A stretch of DNA of 64,000 nt. It comes from Rhodoferax sp. PAMC 29310. GTDB taxonomy: Bacteria > Pseudomonadota > Gammaproteobacteria > Burkholderiales > Burkholderiaceae_C. Location: the NCBI RefSeq assembly GCF_017948265.1, contig NZ_CP072852.1, positions 434,001 to 498,000 on the forward strand. The letters are read 5' to 3'. Shown in pieces: positions 53,692 through 63,180 of the stretch; within the stretch, counting starts at the first letter, position 1, and each line of letters starts with the position of its first letter. A program made the translations under genes and the position numbers. Below the pieces are notes generated by a model, which searched no databases, had not been told where the DNA came from, and was given only the letters and a program-made list of their open reading frames with translations.

Positions 53692-54918
53692 TTGAAAACC
53701 ATTCGAAAATCTGCCAAATTGGCTAACGTCTGTTACGACATTCGCGGACCAATCATGGACGCGGCTCGCCAGATGGAAGAAGAGGGCCACAAGATCATCA
53801 AGCTCAACATTGGCAATCTGGCCGTGTTTGGTTTCGACAGCCCAGAAGAGATTCAGCAGGACATGATTCGCAACCTGCCCAATTCGGCGGGATATTCGGA
53901 CAGCAAAGGCATCTTTGCGGCGCGCAAGGCTGTCATGCATTACACCCAGCAGCAGGGCATTCAAGGTGTCACGCTGGACGATATTTACCTGGGCAATGGC
54001 GCCAGCGAACTGATTGTCATGGCCACCAACGCCTTGTTGGACGATGGCGACGAGTTGCTGTTGCCGTCACCCGATTACCCGCTTTGGACTGCCGCTACCA
54101 GTCTGTCCGGCGGCGCGCCGGTGCATTACAACTGTGACGAGGCCAATGGCTGGATGCCTGACTTGGCGGACATCCGGGCCAAGATCACCCCGCGCACCAA
54201 AGGCATTGTGGTCATCAACCCCAATAACCCAACGGGCGCTTTGTACTCTGATGATTTGCTCAGTGCCATTGTGGAGATTGCCCGCGAACACGGACTGGTC
54301 ATTTTTGCCGACGAGGTCTATGACAAGGTGTTGTACGACGATGTTCGTCACACGGCCATGGGAAGTTTGTCAGATGACGTGCTGACTTTGACCTTCAACT
54401 CGCTGTCCAAGAGCTATCGTTCCTGCGGTTACCGTTCTGGCTGGATGATTGTGTCGGGCGATAAAAAGCCAGCCAAGGACTACATCGAGGGTTTGAACAT
54501 GCTCTCGAACATGCGCCTATGCTCTAACGTGCCAGGACAGTGGGCCATTCAGACCGCTTTGGGCGGTCATCAAAGCATCAATGAGTTGGTGAATGAGGGC
54601 GGACGCCTGCGTCGCCAGCGCGATTTGGCCTATGAGTTGATCACTGCCATTCCTGGTGTAACGTGCGTCAAACCGAGTGCGGCACTCTACATGTTCCCCA
54701 AGCTGGACGCCACGATGTATCCGATTGCGGACGATCAGGAGTTTTTCCTGGAACTCTTGCAAGAAACCAAGGTCATGCTGGTTCAGGGCACGGGCTTCAA
54801 CTGGCCCAACCCGGACCATTTCCGTATTGTTTTTTTGCCACACGAGGATGACTTGCGCGAAGCCATTGGCCGGGTGGCCAAGTTTCTCGAAAGCTACCGC
54901 AAGCGCCACAGCAATTAA
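53692..54918 (+). CDS. alaA: Alanine/pyruvate-type PLP aminotransferase (AlaA-like)
   Basis: The best start is TTG 53692, placed four bases after a strong GGAGGG, giving 408 residues beginning MKTIRKSAKLANVCYDIRGP as in AlaA proteins. Class I aminotransferase features are VVINPNNPTGALYS, FADEVYDKVLYDD and the PLP-lysine in NSLSKSYRSCGYRSGW. It should transfer amino groups between glutamate and pyruvate. It precedes hom and thrC, a conserved betaproteobacterial order. A frame opening exists further upstream but lacks a ribosome site. Confidence 0.93.
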   Translation: MKTIRKSAKLANVCYDIRGPIMDAARQMEEEGHKIIKLNIGNLAVFGFDSPEEIQQDMIRNLPNSAGYSDSKGIFAARKAVMHYTQQQGIQGVTLDDIYLGNGASELIVMATNALLDDGDELLLPSPDYPLWTAATSLSGGAPVHYNCDEANGWMPDLADIRAKITPRTKGIVVINPNNPTGALYSDDLLSAIVEIAREHGLVIFADEVYDKVLYDDVRHTAMGSLSDDVLTLTFNSLSKSYRSCGYRSGWMIVSGDKKPAKDYIEGLNMLSNMRLCSNVPGQWAIQTALGGHQSINELVNEGGRLRRQRDLAYELITAIPGVTCVKPSAALYMFPKLDATMYPIADDQEFFLELLQETKVMLVQGTGFNWPNPDHFRIVFLPHEDDLREAIGRVAKFLESYRKRHSN

Positions 54919-54931
54919 TCGTCGTGAGAGT

Positions 54932-54980
54932 GCTATTTAAATAATAGCTGCTCCCGCATATTCAATAAGGGCAAATGCCC
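54932..54980 (+). repeat. Full copy of dispersed GCTAT/ATAGC repeat between alaA and hom
   Basis: Blocks in order are GCTATTTAAATAATAGCTG, CTCCCGCATATTCAATAAG and GGCAAATGCCC. The first block is a perfect small hairpin, and the last part a second one. It starts 14 bp after the alaA stop and ends 29 bp before hom, so it would be transcribed in the operon mRNA. Confidence 0.8.
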
Positions 54981-55009
54981 AATTTATCGTCAATTTAGCA
55001 AGAGTATTT

Positions 55010-56332
55010 ATGAAACCGATTCAAGTAGGGCTGTTGGGCATTGGTGTGGTGGGTTCGGGCACATTCAATGTGCTGCGTCGCAACCAGGAAGAAATCATGC
55101 GCCGCGCTGGCCGTGGCATTGAGATCACCATGGTGGCTGATCTGGACGTGGCGCGCGCTCAGAGCTTGGTCGGTGACGGCGTCAAAGTCGTCAACGACGC
55201 ACGCGCAGTCATTGCCAACCCTGACATTGACATCGTGATTGAGTTGATTGGCGGCTACGGCATTGCCAAGACGTTAGTCATGGAAGCCATTGCGGCGGGC
55301 AAGCATGTGGTTACGGCCAACAAGGCCTTGCTGGCCGTGCACGGGACCGAGATTTTTGCAGCGGCGTCCGAAAAGGGCGTGATGGTCGCGTTTGAAGCGG
55401 CCGTGGCCGGTGGCATTCCTATCATCAAGGCCTTGCGCGAAGGCCTGACTGCGAACCGCATTCAATGGCTGGCCGGCATCATCAACGGCACCACCAACTT
55501 CATCCTGTCCGAAATGCGCGATAAGGGACTGGACTTTGATGTCGTGCTCAAACAAGCGCAAGCGCTGGGCTATGCCGAAGCGGACCCTACCTTCGACATT
55601 GAAGGCGTGGACGCGGCGCACAAAGTCACCCTCATGTCGGCCATTGCGTTTGGTATTCCGGTCCAGTTCGAGAAGGCCTATATTGAAGGCATCACCCAAC
55701 TGAGCTCGGTCGACATCAAGTACGCCGAACAGCTCGGTTACCGCATCAAATTGCTCGGCATCACCAAGCGCACTGACGCCGGTGTTGAACTTCGTGTGCA
55801 CCCCAGCTTGGTACCCACCAAGCGTTTGATCGCCAATGTGGAAGGCGCCATGAACGCCGTGGTGGTTCAGGCCGACGCAGTCGGCACCACGCTTTACTAC
55901 GGCAAGGGCGCGGGTTCCGAGCCCACCGCCAGTGCGGTGATTGCGGACCTGGTGGATATCACTCGCCTGCACACCGCAGACGCGGCCCAGCGTGTGCCGC
56001 ATCTGGCGTTCCAGCCCAATGCCATGAGTGATTTGCACATTCTGCCGATGAGCGAAGTGGTCACCAGTTACTACCTGCGTCTGCGCGTGGCTGATGAGGC
56101 TGGCGTGTTGGCCAAAGTGACTGGTTTGCTGGCCGAAGCTGGCATCAGCATCGACGCCATGCTGCAGCGTGAAGCGGATGAAGTGGGTGGTGAGGGCTCG
56201 ACCCAGACTGACATCATCATCCTCACCCACGACTGTGTGGAGTCCAACATGAACGGCGCGCTGGAGCAGATGCAGAAGCTGCCCACGGTGTTGGCGCCCA
56301 TTACCCGCATTCGCAAGGAAGAGTTGGCCTGA
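55010..56332 (+). CDS. hom: Homoserine dehydrogenase
   Basis: This 440-residue protein has an N-terminal Rossmann domain (IQVGLLGIGVVGSGTFNVL) and the catalytic motif EADPTFDIEGVDAAHKVTLM. GKGAGSEPTASAVIADLVD is also present, followed by a C-terminal ACT domain (YYLRLRVADEAGVLAKV). It reduces aspartate semialdehyde to homoserine, and the ACT domain suggests threonine feedback. It ends in a 4-bp ATGA overlap with thrC. Confidence 0.98.
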   Translation: MKPIQVGLLGIGVVGSGTFNVLRRNQEEIMRRAGRGIEITMVADLDVARAQSLVGDGVKVVNDARAVIANPDIDIVIELIGGYGIAKTLVMEAIAAGKHVVTANKALLAVHGTEIFAAASEKGVMVAFEAAVAGGIPIIKALREGLTANRIQWLAGIINGTTNFILSEMRDKGLDFDVVLKQAQALGYAEADPTFDIEGVDAAHKVTLMSAIAFGIPVQFEKAYIEGITQLSSVDIKYAEQLGYRIKLLGITKRTDAGVELRVHPSLVPTKRLIANVEGAMNAVVVQADAVGTTLYYGKGAGSEPTASAVIADLVDITRLHTADAAQRVPHLAFQPNAMSDLHILPMSEVVTSYYLRLRVADEAGVLAKVTGLLAEAGISIDAMLQREADEVGGEGSTQTDIIILTHDCVESNMNGALEQMQKLPTVLAPITRIRKEELA

Positions 56333-57759
56333 TGAACTACTTGTCCACCCGCGGGGAACCGACCCGCCGCCGTTTTTGCGAAATTCTGCTGGAAGGCTTG
56401 GCGCCGGATGGCGGCCTGTATTTGCCGGAGCACTACCCGCAGGTGGACGACGCCACGTTGACCCGCTGGCGCACGGCCTATCAAACACAGGGCTACGCCG
56501 CCTTGGCGTTTGAGGTGTTGTCGCTCTACATTGACGACATTCCTGCTGCCGACTTGAAGCAAATTTGCGACAAAACCTATACCGAAGCGGTGTTTGGCAC
56601 GCGCAAAATTGTGCCTTTGAAAAAGGTCGAAGATGGCCTGTACCTGGAAGCCTTGTCCAACGGCCCCACACTGGCCTTCAAGGACATGGCCATGCAGTTG
56701 CTGGGCAACCTGTTTGAGTACGAGTTGGCCCGCCGTGGCGAAGAGTTGAACATTCTGGGTGCCACCAGCGGCGACACGGGCAGCGCGGCTGAATACGCCA
56801 TGCGGGGCAAAAAAGGCGTGCGTGTCTTCATGACCAGCCCGTTTGGGCGCATGAGCCCGTTTCAGCAAGCGCAAATGTTCAGCCTGATGGACGAAAACAT
56901 CCACAACATCGCGGTGGACGGCGTGTTTGACGACTGCCAAGACATGGTCAAAGCCGTGTCCAACGACTTGGATTTCAAACGCCAGTACAAGATTGGCACC
57001 GTCAACTCCATCAACTGGGCCCGTTTGATGGCCCAGGTGGTGTACTATTTTGCCGGCTACTTCCAGGCGACAACAACCAATGCCGAAAAGGTGAGCTTCA
57101 CTGTGCCCAGCGGCAATTTTGGCAATATCTGCGCCGGCCATGTGGCTCGCATGATGGGGCTGCCGGTGGACAAGCTGGTGGCTGCCACCAACGAAAACGA
57201 CGTGCTGGACGAGTTCTTTCGCACCGGCGTCTACCGTGTGCGCGGCAGTGCCGACACCCATGAAACCTCCAGCCCCTCGATGGACATCTCCAAAGCGTCC
57301 AACTTTGAGCGCTTCATTTTCGATCTGATCGGTCGTGATGGGCCGCGCACACAAGCCTTGTTTGGTGCCGGTCTGGCCAAAGAAGGGCGTTTTGACCTGT
57401 CGGGTGATCCGGCCTTTGCCGAGGCGGCGACGCGTTACGGTTTTGAGAGTGGGAAAAGTGTGCATGCTGACCGGCTGACAACTATCAAGGACGCGTTTGA
57501 GCGCTTTGGCTTGATCATTGATACCCACACCGCTGACGGCGTCAAAGTAGCGCGCGAACACCAGCAAGGGGGCGTGCCCATGATCGTTTTGGAAACGGCG
57601 CTGCCGATCAAGTTTGCCGCCACCATTGTGGAGGCCTTGGGTCGTCAGCCCGATCGTCCGCCCCAGTTTGAAGGCATCGAGGACCTGCCCAAGCGGGTGA
57701 TTCGCATGGTCGCCGATGCTGGCGCCATCAAAGCCTACATCACGCAGTCCTGCACATGA
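56332..57759 (+). CDS. thrC: Threonine synthase
   Basis: This 475-residue PLP enzyme carries the lysine motif SNGPTLAFKDMAMQLLG and the phosphate-binding GATSGDTGSAAEYAM. It converts O-phosphohomoserine to threonine. The N-terminus MNYLSTRGEPTRRRFCEILL is typical of the long proteobacterial class. It follows hom by overlap. The kinase making its substrate (thrB) is not in the window. mobB overlaps its stop by 4 bp, joining amino acid and cofactor genes in one run. Confidence 0.98.
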   Translation: MNYLSTRGEPTRRRFCEILLEGLAPDGGLYLPEHYPQVDDATLTRWRTAYQTQGYAALAFEVLSLYIDDIPAADLKQICDKTYTEAVFGTRKIVPLKKVEDGLYLEALSNGPTLAFKDMAMQLLGNLFEYELARRGEELNILGATSGDTGSAAEYAMRGKKGVRVFMTSPFGRMSPFQQAQMFSLMDENIHNIAVDGVFDDCQDMVKAVSNDLDFKRQYKIGTVNSINWARLMAQVVYYFAGYFQATTTNAEKVSFTVPSGNFGNICAGHVARMMGLPVDKLVAATNENDVLDEFFRTGVYRVRGSADTHETSSPSMDISKASNFERFIFDLIGRDGPRTQALFGAGLAKEGRFDLSGDPAFAEAATRYGFESGKSVHADRLTTIKDAFERFGLIIDTHTADGVKVAREHQQGGVPMIVLETALPIKFAATIVEALGRQPDRPPQFEGIEDLPKRVIRMVADAGAIKAYITQSCT

Positions 57760-58289
57760 AGGTGGTTTGCATTGCCGGTTACTCCGGTGCGGGCAAGACG
57801 CGCTTGATTGAACGTTTGATACCCGCGCTCCATGCCCGTGGGCAGCGGGTGTCGGTGGTCAAGCATGCGCACCACCGCTTTGACATTGACCACGCCGGCA
57901 AAGACTCCTTTCGCCATCGCGAGGCCGGTGCGTTTGAGGTGGTGGTAGCCTCGGATCAGCGTTTGGCGCTGATGCGGGAATTTGAGAAAACCGTCGAGTT
58001 GACCGTTCACCAGATGATTGCCGAGTTGAGCCCCGTTGCCGACTGGGTGCTGGTGGAAGGCTTCAGAGATTGCGATTTGCAGAAAATTGAGGTCTGGCGC
58101 CATTTGAGTGAGAAGCCCGCGCGCTACATGGATGACGATTTCATCGTCGCCGTGGCCACTGACTCACCCGAGGCCTTGCCACAGGCGACCCAGCGGCCCG
58201 TGCTGAACCTCAATAGTGCCGATGAAGTGGCTGACTGGCTTCAGGCCAGCGGTGACCGGTTCGACTACCGCCCGGAGATTTACCAATGA
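57756..58289 (+). CDS. mobB: Molybdopterin-guanine dinucleotide biosynthesis protein MobB
   Basis: This 177-residue P-loop GTPase has Walker A IAGYSGAGKTRLIERLIP and the MobB signature VSVVKHAHHRFDIDHAGKDS with WVLVEGFRD. It assists attachment of GMP to molybdopterin. The ATG overlaps the thrC stop and its own stop overlaps moeA, so translation is chained from thrC through moeA. Confidence 0.95.
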   Translation: MKVVCIAGYSGAGKTRLIERLIPALHARGQRVSVVKHAHHRFDIDHAGKDSFRHREAGAFEVVVASDQRLALMREFEKTVELTVHQMIAELSPVADWVLVEGFRDCDLQKIEVWRHLSEKPARYMDDDFIVAVATDSPEALPQATQRPVLNLNSADEVADWLQASGDRFDYRPEIYQ

Positions 58290-59536
58290 ACGCCCTGCGC
58301 CCCCCCCGTGCCCCCCTGAAGCCTCTCGACGACGCCCTGATCGAGCTACTTGGGTTTGCCACTGCTTTGAGCGCGGTGGAGTGGGTTTCTACCTTTGATG
58401 CGGACGGCCGGGCGCTGGCGCAAGACTTTGTATCGGGTCTTCAGGTACCACCTCAAGACAACAGCTCCATGGACGGCTATGCCGTTCGCCGCGCTGATGT
58501 GGTGCAGGCCAATGGCCAAGCCTTGTCTGTGTCACAGCGCATCGCCGCAGGCACCGCCGGCACAGAATTGGCGCCGATGACCGTGGCCCGAATCTTCACG
58601 GGTGCGCCCATTCCTGCTGGGGCCGACGCAGTCGTCATGCAGGAAGATTGCGAGCTGACCAAGACCGACACCGGCGACACCGTCCGGCTGGCGGGCGTGC
58701 CGGATTTGGGGCAGTGGATTCGCCGGGCCGGCGAGGATGTCACCCAAGGCGCCGTAGTGCTCTCAAAAGGAGAGCGTTTGACGCCGGCTTCGATTGGGCT
58801 AGCGGCCAGTATTGGCTTGCATCGTTTGTCCGTGGTGCGCCGCCCTAAGGTGGCCTTGTTTTCCACGGGCGACGAGTTAGTTATGCCAGGTGACGTGGCG
58901 CCCGAGGCGATGAAGCCGGGCGCCATCTACAACTCCAATCGCTTCTTTCTGCGGTCGCTGCTGGTGCGTCTTGGTTGTGAGGTCACCGACCTGGGCATCG
59001 TGCCCGACCGACTCGATGCCACGCAGGATGCTCTGCGCGCTGCCGCGCAAGACCACGACTTGATTCTGACTAGCGGCGGGGTGTCGGTCGGCGAAGAAGA
59101 CCACATCAAACCCGCCGTTCAGTCACTGGGGTCGCTTGATTTGTGGCAAATCGCCATCAAACCCGGCAAACCCTTTGCCTATGGGAAGGTGCAGGGCGCG
59201 CACTTCATTGGCCTGCCCGGCAACCCCGTGTCCAGCTTTGTGACCTTCTTGCTACTGGTGCGTCCGTTTCTCTTGCGGCTACAGGGTGTCTCGGATGTCG
59301 CTATGAAATCAGTAGCTATCCCCGCTCATTTCACTTGGGCTAGAGCCGATAAACGTCGTGAATTCTTGCGGGTTCACCGCAATGCGGCCGGCGGGCTTGA
59401 TTTGTTTTCCAACCAGAGTTCTGGCGTGTTGACCTCTGCAGTATGGGGTGATGGCTTGGTAGACAACCCCGCGGGTCAGGTCATCCAGGCGGGCGATATG
59501 GTGCGCTTTATCTCTTTTTCGGAGTTGTTGGCATGA
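58286..59536 (+). CDS. moeA: Molybdopterin molybdenumtransferase MoeA
   Basis: This 416-residue MoeA has QDNSSMDGYAVRRAD, IFTGAPIPAGADAVVMQED, FSTGDELV, LILTSGGVSVGEEDH and GLPGNPVSSFVTFLL. It inserts molybdate into adenylylated molybdopterin. In the C-terminal beta-barrel domain, residues VAMKSVAIPAHFTWAR are encoded by a full copy of the dispersed 50-bp repeat (59300-59347), an in-frame addition or replacement. It is followed by moaD with a 4-bp overlap. Confidence 0.96.
   Translation: MNALRPPRAPLKPLDDALIELLGFATALSAVEWVSTFDADGRALAQDFVSGLQVPPQDNSSMDGYAVRRADVVQANGQALSVSQRIAAGTAGTELAPMTVARIFTGAPIPAGADAVVMQEDCELTKTDTGDTVRLAGVPDLGQWIRRAGEDVTQGAVVLSKGERLTPASIGLAASIGLHRLSVVRRPKVALFSTGDELVMPGDVAPEAMKPGAIYNSNRFFLRSLLVRLGCEVTDLGIVPDRLDATQDALRAAAQDHDLILTSGGVSVGEEDHIKPAVQSLGSLDLWQIAIKPGKPFAYGKVQGAHFIGLPGNPVSSFVTFLLLVRPFLLRLQGVSDVAMKSVAIPAHFTWARADKRREFLRVHRNAAGGLDLFSNQSSGVLTSAVWGDGLVDNPAGQVIQAGDMVRFISFSELLA
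59300..59347 (+). repeat. Full copy of dispersed GCTAT/ATAGC repeat inside moeA
   Basis: Blocks are GCTATGAAATCAGTAGCT, ATCCCCGCTCATTTCACTT and GGGCTAGAGCC, in the same order and spacing as the intergenic copy at 54932. Here it is translated without a stop. Confidence 0.8.
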
Positions 59537-59784
59537 AAGTCACCGTCAAGTACTTTGCTTCCATTCGCGAGGCCATTGGGCAGTCCAGCGAGTTGCTTCA
59601 AACCGAAGCCGCAACCTTGGCCGCGTTGCGCGACGAATTGATCGCCAAAGGCGGAGCCTACGCTGAAAGCCTGGCCCGTGGCCGCTCGGTTCGATTGGCC
59701 TTGAATCAGGACATGAGTGACGAAAGCGTTGCCTTGCTGGACGGCGCTGAAGTGGCTTTCTTCCCCCCCGTGACCGGCGGCTAA
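59533..59784 (+). CDS. moaD: Molybdopterin synthase sulfur carrier subunit MoaD
   Basis: This 83-residue ubiquitin-fold protein starts MKVTVKYFASIREAIGQ and ends with the functional Gly-Gly (VAFFPPVTGG), which carries the thiocarboxylate. It donates sulfur to cyclic pyranopterin monophosphate in complex with MoaE, encoded 4 bp downstream. Confidence 0.97.
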   Translation: MKVTVKYFASIREAIGQSSELLQTEAATLAALRDELIAKGGAYAESLARGRSVRLALNQDMSDESVALLDGAEVAFFPPVTGG

Positions 59785-59788
59785 GACC

Positions 59789-60289
59789 ATGACACAGCCA
59801 TCGACGTCAACTCAATCGCGTGTCGTTGTCCAGACGGCTGACTTTGACCTGGGCGCCGAGATAGCCGCGCTGCGCGCGCTGGATGGCCGGGTGGGGGCTG
59901 TGTGCAGCTTTGTAGGCACCGTGCGGGACCGCACCGCCGGTACGTCAGGTCTGATCAGTAGCATGGAGTTGGAGCACTACCCCGGCATGACCGAGAAAGC
60001 CATCGAGGCCATGATTGACGCCGCTCATCAGCGATTTGACATCTTTGGCGCTCGGGTGATCCACCGGGTAGGTCTGTTGCAGCCTTTAGATCAAATTGTG
60101 ATGGTCGCCGTCACCTCAGCGCACCGGGGCGAGAGCTTTCAGGCCTGCGAGTTTCTGATGGACTACCTCAAAACCCAGGCCCCGTTCTGGAAGAAAGAAG
60201 AAACCCCAGAAGGCGCGCGCTGGGTGGACGCTCGTGTGACCGATGACGCGGCGCTGGCTAAATGGGGCATTCAGGCCAATAACGCCTGA
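59789..60289 (+). CDS. moaE: Molybdopterin synthase catalytic subunit MoaE
   Basis: This 166-residue MoaE has GAVCSFVGTVRDRTAG, LEHYPGMTEKAIEAMI, RVIHRVGLLQPLDQIVMVAV and the catalytic lysine region DYLKTQAPFWKKEETPEGARW. With MoaD it forms molybdopterin. An N-terminal Thr/Ser/Gln-rich extension of about 15 residues precedes the domain. It is the last gene of the mobB-moeA-moaD-moaE run. Confidence 0.97.
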   Translation: MTQPSTSTQSRVVVQTADFDLGAEIAALRALDGRVGAVCSFVGTVRDRTAGTSGLISSMELEHYPGMTEKAIEAMIDAAHQRFDIFGARVIHRVGLLQPLDQIVMVAVTSAHRGESFQACEFLMDYLKTQAPFWKKEETPEGARWVDARVTDDAALAKWGIQANNA

Positions 60290-60365
60290 AGTACGCCAAC
60301 CCGCAGGGCCAGCCTTGCTGGCGGTTGACGCAGGTCAATCTCGGCGTCATCGCCTAGTGCAAACT

Positions 60366-60392
60366 CTTGAAAACATGCAGCACGCCACAAGT
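60366..60392 (+). promoter_or_regulatory. Putative sigma32 heat-shock promoter of clpB
   Basis: CTTGAAA (60366-60372) is an exact -35 match for sigma32, followed after 12 bp by CCACAAGT, a partial match to CCCCATNT. Transcription would start about 20 nt before the clpB ATG, close to its AAAGG ribosome site. ClpB is a heat-shock chaperone in other proteobacteria. Confidence 0.5.
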
Positions 60393-60417
60393 TGCGGGAT
60401 AACTCAAAGGGATTGCT

Positions 60418-63021
60418 ATGCGAATCGATAAACTCACCACCAAATTTCAGGAAGCACTGGGCGACGCCCAATCACTGGCGCTCGCCAACGACCACGCCTA
60501 CATTGAACCGGTCCACGTCCTGCTGGCCATGTTGCGCCAGGAAGACGGCCCCCGCGCTTTGTTGCAACGCGCTGGCGCCAATGTGCCTGGCTTGCTGGCG
60601 GCCGCCGAGATGGCCATGAAAAAACTGCCTCAAGTGGAGGGCCACGAGCAGGTTCAAATGGGCCGCGATATGGGCAGCTTGCTGCAGGCCACGGAGAAAG
60701 AGGCGATGAAGCGTGAGGACCAGTTTGTATCTGGTGAGCTGTTCCTGCTGGCTTTGACGGAAACCAAACTCGACATCGGGCGCTTGGTGAAGGAAAACGG
60801 ACTGACCCGCTCGGCCCTGGAGTCCGCCATTGACAAGGTTCGCGGCGGCCAGAACGTGGACAGCGCAGACGCTGAAGACCAACGCGAATCGCTGAAAAAA
60901 TACTGCCTGGACCTCACCGAGCGCGCCCGCATGGGCAAGCTCGACCCCGTGATTGGCCGGGATGACGAAATTCGCCGAGCGATTCAGGTGTTGCAACGCC
61001 GCACCAAAAACAACCCGGTGTTGATCGGCGAACCCGGCGTGGGCAAGACTGCCATTGTGGAAGGATTGGCCCAGCGAATCGTCGCGGGCGAGGTGCCGGA
61101 CTCCTTGAAGAACAAGCGCGTGCTGTCGTTGGACATGGCCTCACTTTTGGCCGGTGCCAAGTTTCGCGGCGAGTTTGAAGAGCGCCTGAAAAACGTATTA
61201 AAAGATCTCGCCAAGGACGAAGGCCAGACCATTGTCTTCATTGACGAGTTGCACACCATGGTGGGCGCCGGCAAGGCCGAAGGCGCCATGGACGCAGGCA
61301 ATATGCTCAAGCCCGCTTTGGCGAGGGGCGAGTTGCATTGCGTCGGCGCCACCACGCTGGACGAGTACCGCAAGTACATTGAAAAAGATGCCGCGCTGGA
61401 GCGCCGTTTCCAGAAAATTTTGGTGGGTGAGCCCACCGTAGAAGCCACCATCGCCATCCTGCGCGGATTGCAAGAAAAATACGAAGCCCACCATGGTGTT
61501 CAGATCACCGACCCAGCCATCGTCGCCGCTGCCGAATTGAGCCACCGCTACATCACCGACCGCTTCTTGCCCGACAAGGCCATTGACCTGATTGACGAGG
61601 CGGCCGCCAAGATCAAGATCGAGATCGACTCTAAGCCCGAGGTCATGGACAAGCTGGACCGCCGCCTGATTCAGCTGAAGATTGAGCGTGAAGCCGTGAG
61701 GCGCGAAAAAGACGAGGCCTCGCAAAAACGTTTCGAGTTGATCAACGAAGAGATCAGCAAGCTGGATAAAGAAATTGCCGACTATGACGAAATCTGGAAG
61801 GCTGAAAAGGCGCAGGCCCAAGGCTCCGCCCAGTTCAAGGAGGAAATCGACAAACTGCGTCACCAGATCGAAGAGTTCACCCGCAAGGGCGACTTCAACA
61901 AGGTGGCTGAGTTGCAGTACGGCAAATTACCGGAACTGGAGAAAAAACTCAAGGACGCGCAAGTCAGCGAGGCCGGCAAAGCCAAAGACGCCAAAGACGG
62001 TGGCCGCCCGCAACTCTTGCGCACCATGGTGGGCGCCGAAGAAATTGCCGAAGTCGTGGCTCGCGCCACCGGTATTCCGGTCAGCAAATTGATGCAAGGC
62101 GAGCGCGACAAGCTGCTGGTCATGGAGGGTAAGTTGCACCAGCGTGTGGTGGGCCAAGACGAAGCCATTACCGCCGTGGCCAATGCCATTCGCAGATCCC
62201 GCGCTGGGCTGTCCGACCCGAACCGCCCCACGGGTTCATTCCTGTTCCTTGGCCCAACAGGTGTCGGTAAAACCGAGCTGTGCAAAGCGTTGGCGGGATT
62301 TCTGTTTGATTCGGAAGAGCATTTGGTGCGCATCGACATGAGTGAGTTCATGGAGAAGCACTCGGTGGCCCGCCTGATTGGTGCGCCCCCCGGCTATGTC
62401 GGTTACGAAGAGGGCGGCTACCTGACGGAGGCCGTGCGCCGCAAGCCCTACAGCGTGCTGTTGCTGGACGAGGTGGAAAAAGCCCACCCCGATGTGTTCA
62501 ACGTGCTGCTGCAGGTGTTGGACGACGGTCGCCTGACCGATGGTCAAGGCCGCACGGTGGACTTCAAGAACACCGTCATCGTGATGACCAGCAACATCGG
62601 CTCGCACCTGATTCAGAGCATGGTGGGCCAGGATAGCGAGGACATCAAAGATGCGGTGACAAGTGAGTTGAAAAACCACTTCCGCCCTGAGTTTTTGAAC
62701 CGCATTGACGAAACCGTGGTGTTTCACGCGCTGGATGCCAGCCACATTGCTGAAATTGCGGGTATCCAGGTCAAGGTGCTGGAGGCGCGCCTGGCCAAGA
62801 TGGACCTCACGCTGCAGGTGTCACCTGCCGCGCTGGCCGAACTGGCCAAGGTCGGCTTCGACCCGGTGTTTGGTGCACGCCCCTTGAAGCGCGCGATTCA
62901 GCAACGTATTGAGAATCCGCTCTCCAAGCTCTTGCTGGAAGGCAAGTTCTTGCCCAAAGACGTGATTCCGGTCGATGTCGATCCGATTCAGTCGCCGGGG
63001 AAGTTCAGCTTCGGCAAGTAA
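60418..63021 (+). CDS. clpB: ATP-dependent chaperone ClpB
   Basis: This 867-residue AAA+ disaggregase has the Clp N-domain ([19 protein letters not shown]), a first ATPase with [18 protein letters not shown], and the middle coiled-coil domain (about 405-525). A second ATPase follows with [18 protein letters not shown] and the substrate-channel loop [13 protein letters not shown]. It resolubilises aggregated proteins with DnaK. A terminator follows 17 bp downstream. Confidence 0.99.
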   Translation: MRIDKLTTKFQEALGDAQSLALANDHAYIEPVHVLLAMLRQEDGPRALLQRAGANVPGLLAAAEMAMKKLPQVEGHEQVQMGRDMGSLLQATEKEAMKREDQFVSGELFLLALTETKLDIGRLVKENGLTRSALESAIDKVRGGQNVDSADAEDQRESLKKYCLDLTERARMGKLDPVIGRDDEIRRAIQVLQRRTKNNPVLIGEPGVGKTAIVEGLAQRIVAGEVPDSLKNKRVLSLDMASLLAGAKFRGEFEERLKNVLKDLAKDEGQTIVFIDELHTMVGAGKAEGAMDAGNMLKPALARGELHCVGATTLDEYRKYIEKDAALERRFQKILVGEPTVEATIAILRGLQEKYEAHHGVQITDPAIVAAAELSHRYITDRFLPDKAIDLIDEAAAKIKIEIDSKPEVMDKLDRRLIQLKIEREAVRREKDEASQKRFELINEEISKLDKEIADYDEIWKAEKAQAQGSAQFKEEIDKLRHQIEEFTRKGDFNKVAELQYGKLPELEKKLKDAQVSEAGKAKDAKDGGRPQLLRTMVGAEEIAEVVARATGIPVSKLMQGERDKLLVMEGKLHQRVVGQDEAITAVANAIRRSRAGLSDPNRPTGSFLFLGPTGVGKTELCKALAGFLFDSEEHLVRIDMSEFMEKHSVARLIGAPPGYVGYEEGGYLTEAVRRKPYSVLLLDEVEKAHPDVFNVLLQVLDDGRLTDGQGRTVDFKNTVIVMTSNIGSHLIQSMVGQDSEDIKDAVTSELKNHFRPEFLNRIDETVVFHALDASHIAEIAGIQVKVLEARLAKMDLTLQVSPAALAELAKVGFDPVFGARPLKRAIQQRIENPLSKLLLEGKFLPKDVIPVDVDPIQSPGKFSFGK

Positions 63022-63037
63022 ACCTGTTGAAGCCCAT

Positions 63038-63077
63038 GAAAAAGGCGCTGCGATAGTTATCGCAGCGCCTTTTTTTG
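63038..63077 (+). terminator. Rho-independent terminator after clpB
   Basis: AAAAAGGCGCTGCGATA, loop GT, TATCGCAGCGCCTTTTTTT: a 14-bp near-perfect hairpin with T-run. Confidence 0.93.
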
Positions 63078-63180
63078 ACTCTTGCGCGTCAGGGGGGAAC
63101 CTATTATGGTTGGCGTGACGGCTGAGGCTGAACGTTGTCATGCACACACCAGCGCCGTCCCAACCTAACTGAGGTATGTC

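Noticed and set aside
55274..56671. 465-codon ORF antisense to hom
   Set aside because: It is a long shadow frame created by the GC-rich codon usage of hom and thrC; the His/Gln/Arg-rich translation has no motif and covers the real genes.
56071..57567. 498-codon ORF antisense to thrC
   Set aside because: Same reason: thrC is unambiguous on the other strand and this frame shows no recognisable domain.
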